Below, piece after piece: positions 1 through 4,693 of a stretch of 10,340 bases of DNA. The notes beneath the pieces are model-generated. The model saw nothing but the letters and a program-made list of their open reading frames with translations. It was not told the origin of the DNA and made no database searches. Made by a program: the position numbers and the translations under genes. The DNA comes from CAZTHC01 sp964613425 (GTDB lineage Bacteria; Bacillota; Clostridia; TANB77; CAG-508), in assembly GCA_964613425.1 (NCBI GenBank), contig CAZTHC010000038.1:1-10340 (forward strand). The letters run 5' to 3'. Each line of letters starts with the position of its first letter. The stretch's first letter is position 1.

Positions 1-678
1 CTAGATACAATGAGAAAATATGGATGCAAAAAATTCATATTTAGTTCATCTGCAACTGTATATGGAGAGCCAGAAAAAATTCCACTAACAGAGGATTGCA
101 AAACAGGTGGAACTACAAACCCTTATGGTACAACAAAATTATTTATTGAACAGATTTTAAAAGATATTTACAAATCTGATAATACTTGGGATATTTGCAT
201 ATTAAGATACTTTAATCCAGTAGGAGCCCATGAAACAGGCTTAATTGGAGAAGAACCAAAAGGAATACCAAATAATTTAATGCCATATGTTGCAAGAGTT
301 GCAGCGGGAACTTTAAAAGAGTTATCAGTATTTGGAAATGATTATAATACACCAGATGGAACCGGAGTTAGAGATTATATACATGTTGTAGATTTAGCAA
401 AAGGACATTTAAAAGCACTTGAAAAATTAGATAAAGAAGAAAAAGGAATATATATTTATAACTTAGGAACAGGAGTAGGATATAGCGTTTTAGATATGAT
501 TAATGCTTTCGAAAAATCAACAGGAAAGAAAGTTGCGTACAAAATAGTAGAAAGAAGACCTGGAGATATTGCAACATGTTATTCAGACCCAACAAAAGCA
601 GAAAAAGAATTAGGCTGGAAGGCAGAAAAAGGAATAGAAGAAATGTGCAAAGATTCATGGAATTTTGTAAATAAATAA
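1..678 (+). CDS. galE: UDP-glucose 4-epimerase, C-terminal part (gene cut by the window edge)
   Basis: This is the last 225 codons of UDP-glucose 4-epimerase, which interconverts UDP-glucose and UDP-galactose with bound NAD+ in the cytoplasm (Leloir pathway and supply of UDP-galactose for envelope glycans). The frame is open from base 1, so the ATG at 10 is an internal methionine and not the start. About 105-110 residues, including the Rossmann GxxGxxG loop, lie off the left edge. Numbered from base 1, the SSSATVYG segment with the catalytic Ser is at residues 15-22 and the short-chain dehydrogenase Tyr-x3-Lys pair is Y42/K46 in NPYGTTK. Further family signatures follow: RYFNPVGAH, GIPNNLMPYV, the GTGVRDYIHVVDLA block and YNLGTGVGYSVLDM. 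The C-terminal RPGDIA and ELGWKA motifs are typical, so the end is complete. The gene converges on the gene at 891-1322, and the only structure behind it is the large palindrome at 689-875. Confidence 0.95.
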   Translation, partial: LDTMRKYGCKKFIFSSSATVYGEPEKIPLTEDCKTGGTTNPYGTTKLFIEQILKDIYKSDNTWDICILRYFNPVGAHETGLIGEEPKGIPNNLMPYVARVAAGTLKELSVFGNDYNTPDGTGVRDYIHVVDLAKGHLKALEKLDKEEKGIYIYNLGTGVGYSVLDMINAFEKSTGKKVAYKIVERRPGDIATCYSDPTKAEKELGWKAEKGIEEMCKDSWNFVNK

Positions 679-688
679 TTATTAAACT

Positions 689-875
689 AAAAATGCCCTA
701 GAATAAGATATTTAGTAAAAACAATACAATTTTATATTATATAAATTTTGAAAGAAAGAGCTGACAGCCCTTTGAGGCACACGGATTACCTCTTGACTTG
801 GAAGGCTTTCTTGAAAAAATTATATAATATAAAATATAAGTAGTAAATCAAAATATCTTATTCTAGGGCATTTTT
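689..875. repeat. 187-nt long palindromic element between convergent genes; possible bidirectional terminator, structured RNA or MITE-like repeat
   Basis: The outer arms 689-713 and 851-875 are perfect 25-nt inverted copies; the right arm is rich in TCTAGGGCATTTTT. Inside them, 15 nt on each side do not pair (714-728, 836-850). A second stem then follows, 729-758 against 806-835, matching at about 27 of 30 positions. The remaining apical core, 759-805, is clearly more GC-rich than its surroundings and has local pairing options: GCT-GAC-AGC at 760-768, GAGG/CCTC at 774-777/789-792, and CCTT/AAGG at 769-772/802-805. A T-rich run follows on the plus strand at 871-884. The element fills the gap between the stops of galE and the convergent 143-aa gene, so a bidirectional terminator role is reasonable. 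It is, however, far longer than an ordinary terminator. There is no ORF inside and no evident target-site duplication. I do not recognise the core as any named riboswitch or ribozyme. Confidence 0.75.
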
Positions 876-890
876 GATTTTTTTAGAGTC

Positions 891-1322
891 TTATAAATAT
901 GTTTTTAATTTTTCAACACTATTTTCTTGTTCTGTTACAAACTCATTTAATAAATCTTTAACATTTGTATCAATATCTTCATTCTGATTTAAAAGTTTTC
1001 TGCCTTCAATAATACCCATTGTATTACCTTGAATTAGCATTTCAGAAATATGAGAATTACTTTTATCTACAATTGTTTGCATCTTTATACCAGACCACCC
1101 CATAATTTTTTGCATAGGATTGGTATCATCAAGTGTAGTATCATATTCTTTTTGAGCAATTCTATTTGTTTTATTTAGAAGAGAGCCATATTGATTATAT
1201 TGATAATCTAAATCATCTTTGAAATTACCATCGCCAACCTTTTCTACTATAACATTTATAGATTCCATTCCCATAACTAATCCTTTATGAATTTCATTTA
1301 AAACATATAAGTTATTATCCAT
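891..1322 (-). CDS. Small helical, ferritin-like (DUF2383-like) protein of unknown function
   Basis: This encodes a 143-aa soluble protein. The chosen start is the ATG at 1320-1322 on the minus strand, because AAGGAGG ends nine bases upstream; the 15-codon extension to 1367 runs through that ribosome binding site and is not likely translated. There is no signal peptide or membrane segment. The sequence is almost entirely amphipathic helix in about four blocks: ...EIHKGLVMGMESINVIVEKV, then QYNQYGSLLNKTNRIAQKEY, then a middle block ending in ISEMLIQGNTMGIIEGRKLL, then VKDLLNEFVTEQENSVEKLK. This reads like a four-helix bundle of the ferritin-like or DUF2383-type group, whose members often have no proven metal site. 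A full set of ferritin E/ExxH ligands is not evident, so I do not claim metal binding. The gene stands alone, convergent with galE and divergent from the PAP2 phosphatase. It is certainly coding-like; the family assignment is tentative. Confidence 0.8.
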   Translation of the reverse strand: MDNNLYVLNEIHKGLVMGMESINVIVEKVGDGNFKDDLDYQYNQYGSLLNKTNRIAQKEYDTTLDDTNPMQKIMGWSGIKMQTIVDKSNSHISEMLIQGNTMGIIEGRKLLNQNEDIDTNVKDLLNEFVTEQENSVEKLKTYL

Positions 1323-1384
1323 TACAAAATTCCTCCTTACATATTTAGTATAACTAAATATTAACAAAATATATGTGTATTTAC

Positions 1385-1413
1385 TTGCAAAATTGGAAGA
1401 ATAAATGTAAAAT
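1385..1413 (+). promoter_or_regulatory. Candidate sigma-A promoter for the PAP2 phosphatase gene
   Basis: TTGCAA at 1385-1390 is followed by a 17-nt spacer and TAAAAT at 1408-1413. Transcription would start near 1420, about 12 nt before the GGAGG at 1432-1436. This fits the choice of ATG 1442 as start and argues against the longer frame from 1373. The region is very A+T-rich, so a chance match is possible. Confidence 0.4.
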
Positions 1414-1441
1414 ATTTATATTAATAAATTTGGAGGAGTTT

Positions 1442-1999
1442 ATGAATTTTATTAATATAATAGATAAAAATACATATCAATTTCTTGCTGATATTTCAAG
1501 TAATAATTTAACAAATTTTTTATTACTTATAACAAATATGGCTTCAGCAGTTTCCTTTATAACAATAACAATTATATTTATACTTATTTTAAAAAATAGA
1601 AAAGAAAGTTTATTTATTACTTTAAATTTAGTATTAGTATTTTTATTAAATTTATTATTAAAAAATATATTTGCACGTGAAAGACCAGGAATATTACCAT
1701 TAGTAATAGAAACGGGTTTCAGTTTTCCGAGTGCACATTCAATGGTTAGTATAGCATATTATGGATTTTTAATATATTTAATAAATCTAAAATTTTCAAG
1801 TAAGAAAAAATATGTTGCAATAGGATTAATTGGTCTGCTTATAATTTTAATAGGTACAAGCAGAATATATTTAGGAGTACACTATGCAACAGATGTATTA
1901 GGTGGATTTTTAATAGGATTTATATATTTAATTTGTATAATATATATTTATAATAAATTTATAAAAGAGAAAGATTCAAAAACGGAGGAAAATAAATAA
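1442..1999 (+). CDS. PAP2-family membrane lipid phosphatase (PgpB/BcrC-like)
   Basis: This encodes a 185-aa integral membrane phosphatase of the PAP2 (type 2 phosphatidic acid phosphatase) superfamily. All three catalytic motifs are present: K74-x6-RP ending at R81-P82 (KNIFARERP), P96-S-A-H99 (PSxH, the catalytic histidine), and S140-R-x5-H147-x3-D151 (SRIYLGVHYATD). Five or six hydrophobic helices surround them, and the C-terminus is short and charged. Family members remove phosphate from undecaprenyl diphosphate, phosphatidylglycerol phosphate or related lipids on the outer membrane face; the sequence alone does not fix the substrate. The small size is typical of BcrC/YodM-like bacterial members. 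The start is the ATG preceded by TTGGAGGAG at 1431-1438. The ORF can be extended upstream to 1373, but that extension lies upstream of the likely transcription start. The DUF1294 gene follows 146 nt downstream and may be cotranscribed. Confidence 0.93.
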   Translation: MNFINIIDKNTYQFLADISSNNLTNFLLLITNMASAVSFITITIIFILILKNRKESLFITLNLVLVFLLNLLLKNIFARERPGILPLVIETGFSFPSAHSMVSIAYYGFLIYLINLKFSSKKKYVAIGLIGLLIILIGTSRIYLGVHYATDVLGGFLIGFIYLICIIYIYNKFIKEKDSKTEENK

Positions 2000-2047
2000 T
2001 AAAAAAATATATATTACATATGTTTAATTGCTGAATTATTTAAAAAT

Positions 2048-2077
2048 GTAGGGGTCGGCGTCCTCGACGACCCGCAG
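2048..2077. repeat. REP-like TGTAGGG-headed palindrome, copy 1
   Basis: A short GC-rich island sits in A+T-rich DNA. It reads TGTAGGGGTCG, then a 10-nt loop region, then CGACCC. The stem is GGGTCG 2052-2057 with CGACCC 2068-2073. No T-run follows, so it is a poor intrinsic terminator. It has the same head (TGTAGGG) and architecture as the palindrome at 4332-4352, but different stem bases. This is what a dispersed REP-like repeat family with compensating stem changes looks like. Confidence 0.6.
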
Positions 2078-2088
2078 GTGCATATAAT

Positions 2089-2113
2089 TGTAGGACATAT
2101 TGAATATGCTATT
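2089..2113. repeat. Degenerate TGTAGG-headed palindrome, copy 2
   Basis: About 12 nt after the first palindrome, TTGTAGGA is followed by CATATT-G-AATATG (2096-2108), a 6-bp inverted repeat. A distal TCC could pair with the GGA of the head. It shares the TGTAGG head with the copies at 2048 and 4332. It is weaker and A+T-rich, so it may be a decayed member or a chance match. Confidence 0.3.
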
Positions 2114-2145
2114 CCAATAAAAATAATATTACTAGGAGGTAAAAT

Positions 2146-2421
2146 ATGGAGATAACACCTAAAAATTTAATAATATATTTAATTGCTGTAAATTTATTAT
2201 TATTTCTAACAATGTATAAGGATAAAAAAAGAGCTGAAAATAACCAATGGAGGATAAAGGAAGGTACATTATTACTGTTAGCATTAATAGGAGGAAGTTT
2301 AGGAGGAATTCTTGGAATGTATGCGTTTAGACATAAAACTAAGAAAGCATACTTTACAATAGGATTTCCAGTATTATTAGTATTACAAATAATTGGAGTT
2401 ATATATGTATTAATAAAATAG
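2146..2421 (+). CDS. DUF1294 family small membrane protein
   Basis: This 91-aa protein matches the DUF1294 pattern closely. An N-terminal membrane helix (about residues 8-22) is followed by the conserved cytoplasmic segment YKDKKRAENNQWRIKE. Next comes the glycine-rich second helix LLLLALIGGSLGGILGMYAF, then the basic RHKTKKAYF signature, then a last hydrophobic helix reaching the C-terminus. Family function is not established; in some proteins the domain is fused to cold-shock domains. The start is firmly set by AGGAGG at 2134-2139, six bases before the ATG. It is the second gene after the PAP2 phosphatase, separated by the REP-like palindromes, and is closed by the hairpin at 2439-2470. A shared transcript with the PAP2 gene is possible, since I found no convincing promoter in the gap. 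Confidence 0.93.
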   Translation: MEITPKNLIIYLIAVNLLLFLTMYKDKKRAENNQWRIKEGTLLLLALIGGSLGGILGMYAFRHKTKKAYFTIGFPVLLVLQIIGVIYVLIK

Positions 2422-2438
2422 TAAAAGTTAAGTTACAT

Positions 2439-2470
2439 AGAGCAGGTTTTTTACTTGCTCTTATTTTATA
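2439..2470 (+). terminator. Intrinsic terminator after the DUF1294 gene
   Basis: AGAGCAGGT pairs with ACTTGCTCT (2439-2447 with 2453-2461, one G-T wobble) around a five-T loop. The T-rich stretch TTATTTTAT follows. It lies 18 nt after the stop codon of the DUF1294 gene. Confidence 0.8.
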
Positions 2471-2833
2471 GCAACATACTTAACAAAAAGACAAAATGGT
2501 AGAACACGGTTTACTCTAAGAAAATGTGAAATGAATAGCAAACAAATTTACTGTACACATAATTCAAACAAATAAAAAATAATTGGTTTGCATAAAAAAT
2601 TTCAAAAACAAAAAAGTGAATAACTACTATATAAAAAGTACTTATTTTTCAGTTATTAACAAAGTTATCCACACTTTCCACAGAAATTATGGAGTAATAT
2701 TTCGTAAACAATACTGAGTTACATAATCGTTACAAAAAATAGTAAAAATGAAATAATTCAGAAACAATTCTGTAATATTTTTGAAATAAAGCTACGAATT
2801 AGCAGTATATAGTAACAAATTTAGTAAGTAATA
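2471..2833. other. Gene-free A+T-rich spacer upstream of glyS
   Basis: I see no credible ORF, tRNA or T-box signature here; only tiny open frames of about 14 codons without ribosome binding sites. The notable content is the DnaA-box-like cluster at 2653-2682. No T-box TGGNACCGCG sequence is present, so glyS does not appear to have the tRNA-dependent leader that valS has. Confidence 0.6.
2653..2682 (+). promoter_or_regulatory. Cluster of DnaA-box-like 9-mers
   Basis: TTATCCACA at 2665-2673 is an exact match to the consensus DnaA box. It is flanked on the same strand by TTATTAACA (2653-2661) and CTTTCCACA (2674-2682), each differing from consensus by a few bases. The three are packed within 30 nt in A+T-rich DNA. 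They could be a DnaA-binding regulatory or titration site. The neighbouring genes are not the dnaA/dnaN/rpmH set usual at a chromosomal origin, so I do not call this oriC. Confidence 0.4.
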
Positions 2834-2862
2834 TTGACATTGAAAAATCAGACTGTTAAAAT
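2834..2862 (+). promoter_or_regulatory. Strong sigma-A promoter of glyS
   Basis: A perfect -35 TTGACA at 2834-2839 is followed by a 17-nt spacer ending in TGT and then TAAAAT at 2857-2862 (extended -10, TG-n). Transcription would begin near 2869. That leaves about 35 nt of leader before the glyS ATG, too short for a T-box. Confidence 0.75.
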
Positions 2863-2904
2863 AGGTAATGAATTAAATAAATAATAAAGGTATAGGTGAG
2901 GCAA

Positions 2905-4287
2905 ATGGAAAAAACAATGGATAAAATAGTTAATTTATGTAAAAGCAGAGGATATATATACCCAGGCTCTGAAATATATGGAGGATTATCAAACTCATGG
3001 GATTTTGGACCTTTGGGAGTAGAATTTAAGAACAATGTGAAAAAAGCATGGTTAAAGAAATTCGTACAAGAAAATAAAAACAATGTAGGATTAGATGCAG
3101 CAATATTAATGAATCCAGAAACATGGGTGGCATCAGGACATATAGCAGGTTTTAGTGATCCACTAATAGATTGTAAAGAATGTAAAACAAGACATAGAGC
3201 CGATAAATTAATAGAGGATTGGATGCATGAAAATAATAAAGAAGAAGTAGTTGATGGATGGTCAGATGAAAAAATGATTTCATTTATTCAAGAAAACAAT
3301 ATTGTATGCCCAGAATGTGGAAAACAAAATTTTACTTCAATTAGAAAATTTAATTTAATGTTTAAAACATTCCAAGGAGTAACAGAAGATACAAAATCTG
3401 AATTATTCTTAAGACCAGAAACTGCACAAGGTATTTTTGTTAATTTTAAAAACATATTAAGAACAACTAGAAGAAAATTACCAATGGGAGTTGCACAAAT
3501 AGGTAAAGCTTTTAGAAATGAAATAACACCGGGAAATTTCATTTTTAGAATAAGAGAATTTGAGCAAATGGAATTAGAATTCTTCTGTAAACCAGGAACA
3601 GATTTAGAATGGTTCCAATATTGGAGAAGCTTTTGCAAAAATTGGTTATTAGGATTAGGAATTAAAGAAGAAAACATTAGATTGAGAGATCATAGTGCTG
3701 AAGAATTATGTTTCTATAGCAAAGGAACAACAGATATAGAATTCTTATTCCCATTTGGTTGGGGTGAACTTTGGGGTATTGCAGATAGAACAGATTACGA
3801 TTTAAAACAACATGCAGAGCATTCAAAAGAAGATTTTACATATTTAGACCAAGAAACAGGAGAAAAATTTGTACCATATTGTGTAGAACCATCACTTGGA
3901 TGTGACAGAGTTGCATTAGCTTTTTTATGCAATGCATATGATGAAGAAGAAGTAGCAGAAGGAGATGTAAGAACAGTATTAAGATTACATCCATTCTTAG
4001 CACCATATAAAGTTGCTGTTTTACCATTATCAAAGAAATTATCTGAAAAAGCAGAAGAAGTATATTCAGAATTATCAAAAAGCTTTATGTGTGATTATGA
4101 CGAAGCTGGAAGCATAGGAAAACGTTACAGAAGAGAAGACGAAATAGGAACACCATATTGCGTAACAATAGATTTTGATACATTAGAAGATAATTCAGTA
4201 ACAATTAGAGATAGAGACACAATGGAGCAAGTAAGAGTAAAAATAGACGAATTAGAAAAATGGATAGCAGAAAAAGTTAAATTCTAA
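2905..4287 (+). CDS. glyS: Glycyl-tRNA synthetase, single-chain dimeric type
   Basis: This 460-aa class II synthetase charges tRNA-Gly with glycine. It is the alpha2 type (often called glyQS) found in many Clostridia, archaea and eukaryotes, not the alpha2beta2 type. Signatures in order: N-terminal GYIYPGSEIYGGLSNSWDFG; two Cys pairs that suit a zinc knuckle, C90/C93 (CKEC) and C135/C138 (CPEC); the RPETAQGIFVNF region; motif 2 beginning FRNE at 203-206 and running through RIREFEQMELEFF; motif 3 SLGCDR, with GCDR at 332-335; and a C-terminal anticodon-binding domain from about residue 360. Length is normal. Start choice: ATG 2905 begins MEKTMDKIV, the usual N-terminus. A GTG at 2896 is in frame but overlaps the AGGTGAGG that probably serves as ribosome binding site. 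It is monocistronic by spacing, with its own promoter at 2834-2862. Confidence 0.97.
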   Translation: MEKTMDKIVNLCKSRGYIYPGSEIYGGLSNSWDFGPLGVEFKNNVKKAWLKKFVQENKNNVGLDAAILMNPETWVASGHIAGFSDPLIDCKECKTRHRADKLIEDWMHENNKEEVVDGWSDEKMISFIQENNIVCPECGKQNFTSIRKFNLMFKTFQGVTEDTKSELFLRPETAQGIFVNFKNILRTTRRKLPMGVAQIGKAFRNEITPGNFIFRIREFEQMELEFFCKPGTDLEWFQYWRSFCKNWLLGLGIKEENIRLRDHSAEELCFYSKGTTDIEFLFPFGWGELWGIADRTDYDLKQHAEHSKEDFTYLDQETGEKFVPYCVEPSLGCDRVALAFLCNAYDEEEVAEGDVRTVLRLHPFLAPYKVAVLPLSKKLSEKAEEVYSELSKSFMCDYDEAGSIGKRYRREDEIGTPYCVTIDFDTLEDNSVTIRDRDTMEQVRVKIDELEKWIAEKVKF

Positions 4288-4331
4288 AAACATATAACTC
4301 TTGTTTTAACATTATATTGCAAAAAATAAAT

Positions 4332-4352
4332 TTGTAGGGCGTATTGTATACG
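4332..4352. repeat. REP-like TGTAGGG-headed palindrome, copy 3
   Basis: The TGTAGGG head leads directly into a perfect 7-bp stem, GGGCGTA with TACGCCC, around a five-base loop. It lies 45 nt after glyS and is followed by AAAGATTATA, not a T-run. This makes it a weak terminator candidate at best. Its head and layout match the palindrome at 2048-2077. Confidence 0.6.
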
Positions 4353-4376
4353 CCCAAAGATTATAAATAAAACATA

Positions 4377-4405
4377 TTGCAAAAATTCATTTAAAGTGAT
4401 ATTAT
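4377..4405 (+). promoter_or_regulatory. Promoter of the valS T-box transcript
   Basis: TTGCAA at 4377-4382, a 17-nt spacer ending TGA, and TATTAT at 4400-4405 (extended -10). The transcript would start near 4412, just upstream of the T-box Stem I region. Confidence 0.6.
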
Positions 4406-4411
4406 ATTATA

Positions 4412-4658
4412 CATAATTTAAAAACTAAGAAAAAGAGGAGTAAGTTTATACTACTAAAAGAGAAAAGAAGTCGGTGGGCTGTGAGCTTCTTAAGAATAGG
4501 TAAACTGAAGGTAGCTTTGGAGTTGATATTGTGAAATTTAAGTAGCAATATTCGTTTAAGCAACGTTAAAAGCTAATTAAGAAGTTATTTTTATAAAATA
4601 ATAAATTAAGGTGGTACCGCGAAGACCTTCGCCCTTATACAAGGGAGAAGGTCTTTTT
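4412..4658 (+). ncRNA. T-box leader RNA, tRNA-Val responsive, controlling valS
   Basis: This is a T-box riboswitch that senses uncharged tRNA and lets transcription continue into the synthetase gene. Visible parts: the distal Stem I motif around 4471-4486 (TCGGTGGGCTGTGAGC, flanked by AGAAG/CTTCT); and a specifier-loop segment at 4505-4515 reading CTGAAGGTAGC, in which GTA (4511-4513) is a valine codon at the expected place. The conserved antiterminator bulge sequence GGTGGTACCGCG is at 4610-4621. In the TGGN element N is T, matching the A discriminator base of tRNA-Val. The leader ends in a competing terminator hairpin (4623-4658). The Stem I boundaries and the exact specifier are my reading by eye; the T-box identity is not in doubt. 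Confidence 0.95.
4623..4658 (+). terminator. Conditional terminator of the valS T-box
   Basis: AGACCTTC pairs with GAAGGTCT and CCCTT with AAGGG around loop ATAC, with small bulges, followed by a T-run at 4654-4658. The 5' side starts immediately after the T-box bulge, so antiterminator and terminator are mutually exclusive. Confidence 0.9.
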
Positions 4659-4693
4659 GTATGAGAAAAGATATATGAAAGGGAAGTGATAAT

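Noticed and set aside
10..12. ATG as the start of galE
   Set aside because: The frame is open to base 1, and the protein at that point is already in the middle of the epimerase fold. The gene is cut by the window edge.
689..875. A known riboswitch, tRNA or ribozyme in the palindrome core
   Set aside because: I compared the core on both strands with the motifs I know (c-di-GMP, cobalamin, THF, preQ1, hammerhead, pistol, twister, tRNA arms) and found no match.
2471..2833. Chromosomal replication origin
   Set aside because: Only three DnaA-like boxes are clustered, and the flanking genes are not dnaA, dnaN, rpmH or similar. The site is kept as a DnaA-box cluster only.
2896..2898. GTG as the start of glyS
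   Set aside because: It overlaps the likely ribosome binding site AGGTGAGG, and the usual family N-terminus MEKTM begins at the ATG at 2905.
3288..3677. Minus-strand open frame inside glyS (129 codons)
   Set aside because: It is a shadow of glyS with no start signals and low-complexity composition. The same applies to the other minus-strand frames within glyS, valS and the long unknown gene.
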